From Canna indica (lineage: Eukaryota > Streptophyta > Magnoliopsida > Zingiberales > Cannaceae), in the NCBI GenBank assembly GCA_034359265.1, contig CP136893.1, positions 17,303,001-17,367,000 of the forward strand: DNA of 64,000 nucleotides. Direction: 5' to 3'. The notes beneath the pieces were generated by a model that was not told the origin of the DNA, made no database searches, and saw only the letters and a list, made by a program, of their open reading frames with translations. The position numbers and the translations under genes are program-made. Below are positions 36,441 through 47,770 of the stretch, piece after piece; the stretch's first letter is position 1; each line of letters begins with the position of its first letter.

Positions 36441-37932
36441 TTATTCTTCATCATCTGAATAATAGTCTTCGAATTCTTCTTCTTCTTCCTCTTCTTCCTC
36501 TTCTTCATCTTCTTCATCTCCAGCTTCCTCAATTTCATGATCGTCATCATCAGCATATTCAACTTCTAATTGAATTGACGTTGTGTCTGCATCCTCGAGT
36601 ATTGGAATAATACGATCCACAGCAGGAAGATCATCTTCTTGATAGAAACTAGGAGGATCATTTTCTCCTACTATCGGATCAATTTTTCCTCTACCTTTTG
36701 TCTTACAGACTACACGCCAATCTGCTCTATCTTTATTTCGAGCCGGATACTTCGCGTAATATACTTGTTCGGCTTGTGATGCCAATATAAAAGGCTCATT
36801 TGCTGCCAATTTCGATTTGTAATTAACCTCAACAAGTTTGTATTTTGGATGAACTTTCATGCCCCTTTCTGTTGTATCGAACCAATGACATCTAAATAGG
36901 ATCACTGATTTCAAGCCGAAGTAGTGCAACTCTATCACTTCTTCCACCAGTCCATAAAAATCCATATCACATTCAACATAGGTTGTCCCTTTCACGCAAA
37001 CCCCAGCATTCATCGTCTTCTTTGCAAATGAATATTCAACCGTGTGAAATTTATACCCGTTAACAAAATATCCGCTATAGCACGACACAAGTCGCGACGG
37101 TCCACTAACAAACTCAAATATTTTTTCATCTATTTCAGCTCTGTGATCTTTGCTGTAAGTCTGAATCCAAGTAGGGAAATCACGATTCCGTAATCTCTCC
37201 AATTCTTGATCGTTGTGAATAGAGTATTTTTGCACCATCTCAATGTCAAATATTTCAATGAATTGTTCAATCTCTGGACAATTGAGTAATACATACAAGT
37301 GTGCCAAATGATACTCTTCATCGCTTAAGTGTCGAGATGGACGAGAACCAAAAGCACGACCTAGTGTATTTAGGACAATTCTCATACAAAGGTTCATCGG
37401 CAGCTTTCAACATCTCATAAAATTCTGCAGCTTCTTTATTCAGTAATTCAATCTCTACCGCAGCCCCTACTTCTGTGATATCAACCGCTGTAGTATCTGG
37501 TGGGACTGATGTCTGAAGATCTGGCCGATCAACATTATCATTCAGGCGGAATTGACCCCCAAGACTATCAAGTATCATAGTTCTATAGGGATTACATTGA
37601 CCGGATGAAGAAGCACCAGCAGAGGAAGATTCACCATATGTCTGAACGACAGGATTGCTCGACGTTCCGACTTCGCGTGACTCCCCGTGACAAGTTCATA
37701 GAAAATATCTTGGTGCAAATCCTTTGCTATATAGATGCAGAGTGACAGTCTCCCGATCCAAAAATCGTCCATTTGAACAAATGCGGCACGGACATCGGAT
37801 TTGATCACCCATGCTAACGAAATTCCGATTCGAATAGGCGAAATTTAGGAAGTACATTACGCCTAATCGAAACTCATTCGTTAAAGCTCCACGATCAAGA
37901 CGTCGGTACATCCAACTTCGATCAGCCGACAT
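36441..37932 (-). pseudogene. CACTA-3 TnpD with catalytic core deleted
   Basis: From MSADRSWMYRRLDRGAL at 37932 the transposase-associated domain is clear (YFLNFAYSNRNFVSMGDQIR, CRICSNGRFLDRETVTLHLY). A TGA follows GFAPRYFL near 37696 where the CACTA-C copy has TGG. The linker (MILDSLGGQFRLND, 37578 on) runs to PLYENC near 37385 and then joins directly to the part after the core: SRHLSDEEYHLAHLYVLLNC, and a DUF4216-type domain (YVECDMDFYGLVEEVIEL, LFRCHWFDTTERGMK, QAEQVYYAKYPARN), ending in a long acidic Glu/Asp tail (36441-36520). The Cys-rich region, the Transposase_21 core and most of DUF4218 are gone, so this cannot be a working transposase. The open frame 37397-36441 (318 codons) is the remaining C-terminal half. 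Confidence 0.85.
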
Positions 37933-38007
37933 GATTCTGTCAATCATTGACAATTTCTTTGGTTAATGTCTTTAGGTGAGATTGTCCAATTCCATTCGGG
38001 ATTTATG

Positions 38008-38195
38008 TTATTTGTACTGCACTTACGTTTTTATTTTAACTGTTAACTAATTATTCTAAATTTCGACAGCATCTCCCTACAGTTCTCCGAATACGCATAT
38101 CATCTGGGCGCGTATCGGAGAACAAGAGAGATATTGCCGAATTTTAGAATAATTAGTTAACAGTTAAAATAAAAACGTAAGTGCAGTACAAATAA
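38008..38195. repeat. Long hairpin upstream of TnpD, CACTA-3
   Basis: Arms of about 80 nt. The outer 48 nt or so pair perfectly (starting TTATTTGTACTGCACTTACG; the right arm ends CGTAAGTGCAGTACAAATAA). The inner stem and loop match the CACTA-2 hairpin (TTCTCCGAATACGC, loop ATATCATCTGGG). The arm sequence differs from CACTA-2 but is self-complementary. Confidence 0.92.
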
Positions 38196-38392
38196 CTATA
38201 TTCCCAAATTGTCCAATCAGGGACAATTCAAGAATTGTACGTCGTATAAAAGATCATCTACTTCTTTTACACGAACATACAATTCCCGAACGGATCTAAG
38301 GTTTTGCTAAATCATATCCGATTCGTCGATGCGTACGTGAAACATATCAACTCGTCGGATGGATGATTATTTTCTAAATGTTTCGAGATAGT

Positions 38393-38452
38393 TCGAGTCC
38401 ATATTGGACGATTTCGGCGCGCGTCCGAAGTGGACGATTCCGGCGCGCGTCC
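38393..38452. repeat. Short version of the GTCCAAAGTGGAC array
   Basis: About two diverged units (GAGTCCATATTGGACGATTT and GCGTCCGAAGTGGACGATTC), the same position in the element as the 12-unit array of CACTA-2. Confidence 0.7.
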
Positions 38453-41062
38453 GAAATTAATCTAAACACTAATAATTAATCTAACAAATTAAACAATTAA
38501 TTAACAATTATAAAATAATTAATTAACAATTTCAAAACAATAAAAACAATAAACAATAATTAACAATAAAAAATTCCGGCGCCGGAGTCCACCCTCCGGC
38601 GCCGGCGTACAGTGGCCGGACACACTGTCCGGCCACTGTAGAAGGTCCGGCGGCGGCCATAGGCCGACCGCCGCCGGCCAAAACCCTAGAAATAGGGTTT
38701 CGGCCAGATTTTAACCAATACTCCGGCCGATCAACATACCGGCAGCAGCGGTAGCGGCGGCGAGAGGCGTCGGCGTCGGCAGCAGCGGCGAGAAGCATCG
38801 GCAGGAGCGGCGGCGGCGGCAGCGGAAGGAAGAAGGGTCGGGCGCGACTGGTGCCCTATATAAACTTATCAGCAACGGCTCACTCGCCCGTTAGAAAGCC
38901 GTTGCTGATAAGTTATCATCAGCAACGGCTCACTTATCCGTTAGCAAGCCGTTGCTGAAGATTAAAAAATCAGCAACGGCTCGCCTTTCCGTCAGAAAGC
39001 CGTTGCTGATAATTAAAATAATCCGCAACGGCTCGGTTTTCCGTTAGAACGCCGTTGCAGATACAGATATCTGCAACGGCTCGGGCGGCCGTAAGAACGC
39101 CGTTGCAAATAGCAATGGCTTGAGCGGCCGTTGCTGATAGCCGTTGCTGAAGATCATGTTTCTAGTAGTGAATTTTTGTGCTGCATTCGCGCCATTAATT
39201 AATAAGCGACGACCGCTTCTAGCCGTGGCTAATGACTTATTTATATCACCAACGGCTCTCGCGCCCCCGCTAAGTCGTGGCTAATAACTTATCTTATTTC
39301 GCATCCCGTGCGCGCCATCAACTATGAGCGACGGCCCTAGGCGGCCGTATGCGAGCCGCAGCTGATTTGGTTACATCAGCCACGGCCGCTATGGTCGTCG
39401 CAAAGCCGTGAATTATTCTGACGATTGAGGCGGTCGTCGATGATTCCCGTGGCTGATGTGGTATATTCTAGTAGTGATAAGAGTTGACTTAATTATGAAT
39501 TTTTTAAGATAGCAACTCGAACAGTAAAAGTAGAAATTTCAAGATGGTAAGTTCGTCACGTCGTTTCGTGATCGACCAGTTGTCCAAATGATTTGAAACT
39601 TTGTGGTTAGATTGTGTGATATGCAGGCTTGGTATTTTGTGAGTTCCATAGCCATATCACTTAAAACTAGTGGTTTGGTAGAAGTGTCAAAAGTGAATTT
39701 GTTAACATTTGAGCAGCACAGAAATTTAGCTAAGTGTTGGGCATCACCTTGAGTATACTTGAGGAATGAATTATTTTGATGTTTATGTTTTGCCATTATG
39801 GTATTCCTGATATTTACCATTGTTATGAGAACGATAGCTGATATGGATGTGGTTTATGAATTTATATTATTGTTGAACTTTTGTTTTGGGTATTTGATGA
39901 ATGGTATGCCTTCCAGTTACACCAAAGGAAATTCTATTGGTTGGGTGGTAGAGTGTGTAGCCGGGATATTTGTGGTTCGAGAGAGGGCTGGGTTAGGGGC
40001 GCATATGCGCGTACCCGAGACGTCGACATAATTTTTAAACCACCCAAGAAATCTTGTCGATGTACCTGTGTGTGTGCTGTGATTATGTGTTGATTGTGTA
40101 TGAGCGATGGCCGGTCCGAGAAGCGTACCAACTTGGCAAATTGGTCCCGACCCGAGAAGTTTGGATATAGTTGAGAGTTGCGGTCAATGAGCCATGCTGA
40201 CGATGGACTCGAGTGACATGATATGGGTCGAGAGTTGTCGTCGGTAATTTATGCTGACGATGGACCCGAGTCTTTTGGTTGGAGGGCTATTCACAATCGA
40301 AGTGGGCGCCGGAACTAGTAGGCCATCCTAGTCCAGCGGGCCCAGGCGAGAAGCTCGCTAGATAGAGATTCTAACGATCGACTCGTATGCTTGCATTGTT
40401 TTGGGCCATTGTGGGCTTAGTGGATGTTTTGGTACTTGATGTTTGGGCCATTATAGGCCGAGTGGTTATGGTATTTGATGTTTGGACTATTATGGGACGA
40501 GTCGATATGATACTTGATATTTGAGCCATTATGGGCCGAATGACTGTGGTGCATCTGAGCATGAGTTTGTGGATAGATGTTTTACTTTCCATGCTTTTAT
40601 ATTCAACACTTCTATAATTATAATTTATGCTTGATTATGGTTATGCTCAGGGTAGCTATCAGAGTGCCCGGGCGGGAGGCTCGCTAGGCGGTGTCCTAGT
40701 GATCGAATCGTGGGTTGCTTAAATGCAACGTGATGATATAGTCGGTGTAGGCCGATATGGTCAGTTATGCGAGGATGCACGAGTTCGAAAATTATTAATC
40801 ATACATATTATCAGGAGAATTTGATATTATGAGCACATATATAAATGCTAAATATTTGTATTTATCACTTGCATTGATTTGGCGAGGGCTTGGTTCAAGT
40901 CACTCATTGAGAACTCACCCCTCATTTTATTGTTTTGCAAATCATAACTAATAGAGGTACGATGGTACTCATGTTTCGCATTCAGTTGTATGAGTTGGTA
41001 GGCTTTGGAGTACAGACGCGTACTCTGACCGATCACGTGACCTTGAATTTGGGAACGTGACA

Positions 41063-42540
41063 GCTAGAGTGTTCCGTTCTCCAACTAGACGAATTTAGAG
41101 CTCTAAGAATGTGATCAAAGGATCGTGAGATGGGTATCAAGCCCACATGTACACCAGTCAATAAGACTTTGTACGGGTTGAAGAGCTTTTATTAACATCT
41201 TCCTCAACCTATGAGGCATGCAGCCATTCAGCATGCATGGAGATTTGAACTTTGCCAATGAACGAGAGGGGGTATTGTTTAGATTAGGGAATCCTTCGCT
41301 ATGTCTTGTGTTCTTGTACCACTGATCGATAACATAGTTCATGTGTGTTTATCATAACTATTCTGAATTTTTATACCAGACTAATTAATCATCATAGGTG
41401 CCTAGGTGGGGAACAAAGCAAGTTTTTTAAAAGGACTAATTAATAAAAATTATGACATGCTTCAAAGGTCTAAACCAGTGAAATGGTGTCAGAATCTGGA
41501 CCCTAATTAAGGATAAGTAGGTTCTTCATATAGTGGAGGCATATCAAAGTTAATAATTATCTTTGTTAGGTGGTAGGATAAAGTTGCAAAGGAGTATCTC
41601 ATGATTATTAATCACAATAGATTTTCTTTTGGTGCCACTATCCCCAGGCAAAGGTGGTGAGAATGTATTGGCCACTTTTTAAAGAATAACCCTAGTAGGT
41701 ACAAACTTTGAAGGCAAAGCTCTTTTTCAAAATGCCAAGCTTATCTGGGTCAAGGAGTGTGCATTAGTACTCGATAAATTTGAAATTGATTAGAATTTAC
41801 CCATTGGATCGGATAAGTTTCGGATAAATTCAATTAAATTTGAATAGAATTTGGAACAAAACTTAAGTAATTATTAAAATCAATTTTGGTTCCGAATTCA
41901 ATACATCAGATACTCAGAATTAGAAACGGGACTGGTACCCGAAATTTGTACGCTAGAACATGTTCATTTATATGTTCTAGGGTACAAATTCTAGGGGTTC
42001 CAGGATACTTTGTTAGAATCTGTATTTAGAACTTGTAAATGAACAGACTGATTCCAATATGATACTTGAAACTTGTCATCTACAGGTTTTAACAGGGTAT
42101 TCGAAACTTGTATTACACCATAATTAAGTTTGTGATAGGGTCCGATTCCAAATTTTAACATAGTAGAATTCGAGTTCAAAACCTAAGAACCGATCCTATA
42201 TATAGTCAGGTATCATAAAAAATATAAGATATTTGAATCCGCTCACCCATAATTTGAGTAAGTTTCTCATTTCCTATGTATGCTTCAATTTAATCATAAA
42301 CTTAAAATAATTTTCCAAAAAAACCACTATTTTTTTTCTTTTCAGATTCCTCCATCCAAATCACTGAATAAGTGAGTTGTCATTTCCTACCAAGTGACAA
42401 TTAAAAAGCATGCCCAGATGTTATTAATAGGAAAATTTTGCAATTACACCCCTAGTAGGCTAGTATAGCTATATGTATAGATTGAGATCAAGTAAATTAT
42501 ACATGATAAGGATCAGAATGTAATTAGTAATTTACAATAT
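41063..42540. other. Intergenic, no gene recognised
   Basis: Begins with the second GCTAG target copy. A 75-codon open frame on the minus strand at 41342-41115 is unassigned. 41930-42190 has several partial repeats of 'gaacatgttcattta', 'gaacttgtaaatgaac' and 'gaaacttgt...', suggesting an old inverted-repeat element. Confidence 0.4.
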
Positions 42541-42558
42541 TAATGATCGAGCAATTAA

Positions 42559-42966
42559 TTACGGGCCCCACATATCCTGGAAGCTCGATTGGAAGTAGAC
42601 CATGACGAGCAACAAGACGACCACCGCGGCCACGCCCCACGGCGAGCTCCCTTGCTGCTGCGCCTGCTGGTAATTCCCCCCGTAGTAACTCCGCCGGCGG
42701 CCGTCGTACGGCAGGAGCCCGAAGAGGACGTCGTCGAGCCTCTCGATCGAGGAGATCCACCGGATGAGTAGCACGAGCAGCAGAGGGATCGCGAGCAGCG
42801 CCCAGCTCATCTGCTCCTCCGCGTCCTCCATGAAGGACTCGTAGTCGAAGAACCAGGAGAGGCTGAGGAGGAGGAGCACCATCAGCAGTATTAGCAGCAC
42901 GGGGTACGGCAGCGGCGAGAGCGTGAAGCCGTCGAGGAGGGAGGAGTGCCTTCTGTCGTACGCCAT
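42559..42966 (-). CDS. Small plant membrane protein, three hydrophobic segments
   Basis: A single exon codes for 135 aa. Residues about 19-40 (YPVLLILLMVLLLLSLSWFF) and 54-72 (WALLAIPLLLVLLIRW) are hydrophobic, and a third segment near 110-128 (VAAVVVLLLVMVYF) comes before the end FQDMWGP. Between them lie an acidic stretch (MEDAEEQMSW) and a Tyr/Gln-rich linker (YYGGNYQQAQQQG). The blocks SPLPYPVLLI, EDAEEQMSWAL, GSSPWGVAA and YFQSSFQDMW resemble a small plant family without known function (recalled as At5g19875-like; not searched). The ATG at 42966 is the first one after an upstream stop-rich leader and opens the conserved N-terminus. A possible TATA element on this strand is AATAAAAGG near 43140, about 175 bp upstream. 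Its location in a membrane follows from the sequence; its role is unknown. Confidence 0.85.
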   Translation of the reverse strand: MAYDRRHSSLLDGFTLSPLPYPVLLILLMVLLLLSLSWFFDYESFMEDAEEQMSWALLAIPLLLVLLIRWISSIERLDDVLFGLLPYDGRRRSYYGGNYQQAQQQGSSPWGVAAVVVLLLVMVYFQSSFQDMWGP

Positions 42967-43150
42967 CGAGAGAGCGAGAGAGGAAGAGTTCTCCGGATCA
43001 GCTGCGATCGATGATGAAGGTGGAAGAGGAAGAAGGGTTTGGTTTTGTAAAGCGGAAGCGGGGCCTGGTTTTGAGGCAGCACAAAGGGAGATATGTCGGA
43101 ATCCTCCAAATATGGTGGGTCCCTTCTCTCACGGCGCCTTTTATTGGTAG

Positions 43151-45056
43151 GTCAATGCATGGGTTCAACAACAATTAATCGACTTGATAAAGATTTTATT
43201 TCTCAGATCAAATAAAACCATTATCCTCATTATTATCATCTGGATTAATTGCTATTTCTATATCATATTTTATTCTTATTGATAATTATTATTTTTATTT
43301 AAAAATTATAGGTATAAAAATGATGAGATCTTAGAAAAATATTTTTACATAAAAATGACATTTTTTCAGTTAAATTTGGTTAAAGAATTAAAATCTAAAC
43401 AAATGGAACCATTTTTTAATTTAAAATTTTTGCTAATAATCTTTTTTCTCAAATTGAAAAAGAAATACTAAATCGAACTAAAAGAACATTCCAGTCTGTT
43501 TGATTAATTTGAACCGAAATGATGGGCCCCTCAAACCCTAGATTTCTTGCAACGGTGGTTTTGATATATTTGAAAAGCAGGATCAGATGAGGTCTAATTG
43601 GTCAACTTCCTTTTCTTTCCTTGTCAGATTGAATCGGTGGACCTTCCAAAATTTAATGAAATCTGGAATGATTTGGATAGGAATGGAAGAACTTAATGAG
43701 TGAACAAGATTGAACCTAAACCTTTTAATATATTTGTTTTTTTCATATCAAAATATACTAATATTCATCACTATATGAATTGTTAGTCATTTTACATTAT
43801 TTTAATGTACAAGATCAGACAACGGCTAATATTCAATATTCATTTTTTAAAAAATTGAGATACGAATAGAATAAAAATTATGCCCTGAACAATACAACAT
43901 GATCTTTTTTATTACTTCAAATATATAGAGTAATAAGCCGCTGGTACACAGTACAAATTTGAAAAACTAATTACCTTAATATTCTCAATCTATCCCAAAA
44001 CCCTTGTGGTTCTTTATTTTCATTTATCACCCGTGTCTTGATTGTGATAATAAAATGAAGACAAAATTAAATTTGTTGCACGATCATATATATATAACTT
44101 TGTGCTATATTGACCATTATAAATAATTTGTGAAACGAACGAACCGTAATTCAATACTATATTCTTTGAAACATATAAATCTTTTGTGAATGCCATCATT
44201 ACGATCGTCAATGAGTTAAATAATATAAAATAAGAGAAACATATTATATTTTTACAAATAATAAATTTTAGTTCTTACTTATTTATCATTAAGAATATGT
44301 ATTTTAAATTAAGTAAAAAAAATTAGAAAAAAAAATAATATCACAATTTTTATTAAAAAATTAAAAAAATTAAAAATTAAAAATTAAATTTTTTTAAAAT
44401 TAAAAATTAAAATTTTTTTTAAAAAAATATTAAAATAGTACAACTTGCACTTATGTTTTAAAAGTTTTATTATAGATTTAGAATTAAGCTAACACAAAAG
44501 ATCTTTGAAATGTAAGTTTCACCTACCTTGATTATATATTTATATTATGATGAAATTGTTATTTGCTTTTTGATCTTTTTGATTTGTTATATTTCTTTTG
44601 ATTCCATAGTAAAATGTTTTCTTACTAAAAAAATGTGTTTCGTGCATTGCACAACAACATTGACTCCATATTTTCTCTAATAATCATTTGCAAAATATTT
44701 CTTAAATCTAAATAAGTTTATCTTCAACAAACGGATAAAAGTAAATTCTTATCTTCAATATCACTAATTGTCGATAAATAAAAACATGATCTAAAAAGTC
44801 AAACAAAAAACATATCACTTTCGTGGTTCAGGGAGTAGTCTCCACTAGTTGTACGTCCAACAAAAAATGGAGTTTGAGGTGGACTGAGGAAGAGATCTAA
44901 CGTATGAAGAGAATTGAAAGCTATTTTTTATTAAAATAAAAAAATAACTTAAGATGGATTTTCATAAGATGATAAAATAAGATTAATTTAAAGCGAAATT
45001 TTCAATACTCACTAATCAAATGCTCCCTCGATGATTAATGTTTTAAGTTATTAATG
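43151..45056. other. AT-rich intergenic region, nothing recognised
   Basis: Includes low-complexity A/T stretches at 44310-44430. No gene, RNA gene or bounded repeat seen. Confidence 0.5.
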
Positions 45057-45947
45057 AATAAATACTAGAATATTATCTATCAGCCATGGGGCTCACCGAC
45101 GACCGCCTGGGTCGTCAGAACCATTCACGGCTTTTCGGCGGCTGTAGGGGCCGTGGCTGATGTAATCCAATCAGTCGCGGCTCGTATACGGTCGCCCAAT
45201 GCCGTCGCTCATAGGTGATGGCGCACACGAGGCGCGAAATGAAATAACCTAGTAGCGACGGCTTAGCAGGGGCCAAAGGGTCGTCAGTGATATAAGTAAG
45301 TAATTAGCCACAGCCAGAAGCAATCGTCGCTTATTAATTGATGGCGCTAATACGGCACGAAAATAAAAAATACATCACCGACGGCTAAGAGAGGGTCACG
45401 CGACCGTCGTTGATACTATTATTAGTTATCCACGGTTTACCGACGGTCGAGGGGTCGTCGGTGAAAAACTTTTTTTATTTACGTTCGCGCCCGACCCTTC
45501 CTCTTTCCCCCGCTCTCTTCTCTCTCCACCGCTGTTGATCGAGACTCGCTTCTGATCGTCCTTTGCACCGTCCGTCGTGACCCTTCTCGCCATCGAGACG
45601 CTGCCCTCGCCGCGCCGCCGCCCCCTCTCCCTCGCCCGCGCCGTCGCCTCCTCTCTCGCCCTTGCCGCCTGCTCCCTCTCCCCTCTCCGCCGGCACCAAG
45701 ATGAGTTCCTCCCCTCTCCCCTCTTCGGCCAACCCAATTTTGTTTTAATTTTTTTAATTAGTTGTTAATTAGATGTAATTAGGTTTGTTAATTATTGTTA
45801 ATTAGTTTTGTTAATTAGGGTTAATGCTAGATTTAATTAATTTTGTTAATTAATTGTGATTATTTCTTAATTAGATTTAATTAGGGTAGAATAAATGTTA
45901 GGAATAATTTTAGTTGGGTGTAATTACAATTTTAAAATATGTCATCC

Positions 45948-46250
45948 ACTTTGGACTCGCGCGTGCCAGAATCGTCCACTTCGGACTCGCGGCCAAATCG
46001 TTCAAGGTGGACTCGTGCCGAAATTGTCCACAATTGATGGACTCGCGTGCGCCGAAATCATCCACTTTGGACTCACGGCCAAATCGTCCATGATGGACTC
46101 ACGATGAAATCGTCCACAATGGATGGACTCACGCGCGCCGGAATCGTCCACTTTGGACTCGCAGCCAAATCGTCCACAATGGATGGACTCGTGTCGAATC
46201 GTCCACTTTGTACTCGCGGGGAATCGTCTGCTGTGAACTCGCACCGGCAT
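45948..46250. repeat. GTCCACTTTGGAC tandem array, about 11 units
   Basis: The inverted counterpart of the CACTA-2 array; units such as GAATCGTCCACTTTGGACTC, some with the core expanded to 'gtccacaatggatggac'. Confidence 0.85.
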
Positions 46251-46421
46251 CCACAAATTTAGAAAAAAATATGTTTCACGTACGCATCAACGAGTCAAGT
46301 TTTAATTTTGTGAAACCTTAGATCCGTTCGAGGGTTGCATGTTCGTGTAAACGAAGTAAATGATCTTTTATACGACGTACAACCCTTGAATTATCCCTAA
46401 TTAGACAATTTGGGAATATAG

Positions 46422-46605
46422 TTATTTATATTGCACTTAGTTTATTTCTTTTAGTCATTATTCATTTTTAAATTTTGGCTTGTATCTCCCTTGTTCTCCG
46501 ATACGCGCCCAGATGATATGCGTATTTGGAGAACTGTAGGGAGATGCTGCCGAAATTTAGAATAAAGTTAATGACTAAAAGAAATTCTAAGTGCAATATA
46601 AATAA
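46422..46605. repeat. Long hairpin upstream of TnpD, CACTA-C
   Basis: The left arm begins GTTATTTATATTGCACTTAG; the right arm ends CTAAGTGCAATATAAATAA. The inner stem has TTCTCCGATACGC opposite GCGTATTTGGAGAA around CCAGATGATAT. It is the same structure as in CACTA-2, in the opposite direction. Confidence 0.85.
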
Positions 46606-46680
46606 TATGAATCCCGAATGGAATAGGACCATCCCACCTAAAGACATTACCTAAAGATATTGTCAACTTTTGGACAGAAC

Positions 46681-47770
46681 ATGTCGGGCGATCGAAGTTG
46701 GATGTACCGGCGAATTCATCGTGGAGCTATAACAGACAAATTTCGAGTATGCGTAACTTACTTCTTAAATTTTGCCTACTCGAATCAAAAATTCCTTAGT
46801 GGTGATAAAATCTGATGTCCGTACCGAAAATCTAATTTTTGGATCGAGAAACTATCACAATGCATCTGTATACAAAAGGATTCACACCAAGCTATTTTCT
46901 ATGGAATTGTCACAGGGAGTCACATCAAGTCGGGACGTCGAGCAATCCTGTTGTCCAAACTCATGGTGAATCTTCTTCTACTAGTATTTTTTCTTCCAAT
47001 CCACTTAATCCTTATAGAACAATGATTCTGGATAGTCTTGGGAGTCAATTCTACCTGAATGATAATGTCGATCGGCTAGTTACTGAGACGTCAGTGCCAC
47101 CATATACTACGGGTGTTGATGTCACAAAAGTATAACCTACGATAGATATTGAATTGCTGAATAAGGAGGCTGCAGAATTTTGCGATATGTTGAAAGCTGT
47201 CGATAAACCTTTGTATGAGAATTATACTAATTATACAAGATTTTCGGCAATGACGCAACTCCTGAACATCAAGTCCGATTGTAATATCAGCGGGATTGCG
47301 TTTGATCGGATTGCAGGCTTTATCAATGGTATGCTACCTCCAAATAACAAGTTTGAGCCAACTTTTTATAAGACAAAAAAGTTGATGAGGAAATTAGGGC
47401 TTGGGTACGAAAAGATACACGCGTGCCCAAATAACTGCATTTTATATTATAAAGAAAATGCGCAGTTGGAGCAATGCTCGGTATGTGAACATCCTCGCTA
47501 CAAGGACAAGAAATCAGTCCGATAAAAAAATATCTCCTTTAAGGTGCTTCGGTATTTTCCATTGACACCGAGGTTTCAAAGGTTATTCATGTCAGAAAAG
47601 ACTGCCCCCTATATGAGTTGGTATAAAAGAAGTCATAATGATACAGTAATGACTCATCTATCCGATAGTGAAGCATGGAAACATTTGGATAGATGATGTC
47701 CTTCATTTGCTAGGGATACTAGAAATATCAAGTTGGGATTGTGCATGGATGGTTTCTCTGACCCCTAATT
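46681..47770 (+). pseudogene. CACTA-C TnpD N-terminal remnant
   Basis: MSGDRSWMYRRIHRGAI at 46681 starts the transposase-associated domain. The linker (MILDSLGSQFYLND, from about 47024) and the Cys-rich block (47154-47525; NISGIAFDRIAGFINGML, CPNNCILYYKENAQLEQCSV) follow. An in-frame TAA at about 47132-47134 and a TAA at 47523-47525 interrupt it. After DTVMTHLSDSEAWKHLDR and ARDTRNIKLGLCMDGF the Transposase_21 core is cut off at about 47760. Not functional. Confidence 0.85.

Larger units (their letters stand above)
34132..39170 (-). mobile_element. CACTA-3 nested in CACTA-2
   Basis: Perfect termini CACTACTAGAAA (34132-34143) and TTTCTAGTAGTG (39159-39170) with an identical 3-bp target duplication AAT at 34129-34131 and 39171-39173. 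The length is 5,039 bp. Subterminal regions (about 34140-34530 and 38870-39165) carry many 'agcaacggct' and 'agccgttgctg' units, a different motif from the 'cgacggctg/gtcactgatg' set of CACTA-2, CACTA-C and CACTA-4, so it belongs to a separate subfamily. Coding is on the minus strand: a core-deleted TnpD followed by a nearly intact second gene. Confidence 0.95.
27991..39476 (-). mobile_element. CACTA-2, transposase side on the minus strand
   Basis: The right end is TTCTAGTAGTG (39466-39476); the left end is AACTACTAGAA (27991-28001), one base off the consensus CACTACTAGAA. The 3-bp flanks are GTA and ATA, a target duplication with one mismatch. Subterminal regions (about 28000-28490 and 39174-39460) are full of 'cgacggctg', 'cagtgacagcc' and 'gccgtggctg' motifs in both directions. 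Inside are TnpD and a second gene, both on the minus strand and both broken. CACTA-3 is inserted near its TnpD 5' end. Without CACTA-3 it is about 6.4 kb. Confidence 0.88.
26478..41062 (+). mobile_element. Gypsy-type solo LTR (3.1 kb) carrying nested CACTA elements
   Basis: The left end TGTAATACCTGCG begins at 26478 and the right end GGGAACGTGACA finishes at 41062. The 5-bp flanks are identical: GCTAG at 26473-26477 and 41063-41067, a perfect LTR-element target duplication. LTR sequence proper is 26478-27990 plus 39477-41062 (about 3.1 kb); the rest is CACTA-2. No gag or pol coding and no primer-binding site follow, so only the LTR remains, as left by recombination between two LTRs. Its internal landmarks match the order seen in the LTR at 12672-15151. 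Confidence 0.88.

Noticed and set aside
36441..37397. 318-codon ORF as a host gene with an acidic tail
   Set aside because: Its domain layout and position show it is the C-terminal half of the CACTA-3 TnpD.
41115..41342. 75-codon minus-strand ORF as an exon or LINE continuation
   Set aside because: No LINE motif or splice signals recognised; left unassigned.
45426..45737. 103- and 85-codon GC-rich ORFs on the minus strand
   Set aside because: They overlap the GC-rich leader region at the 5' end of CACTA-C; similar leaders in the other elements do not keep these frames.
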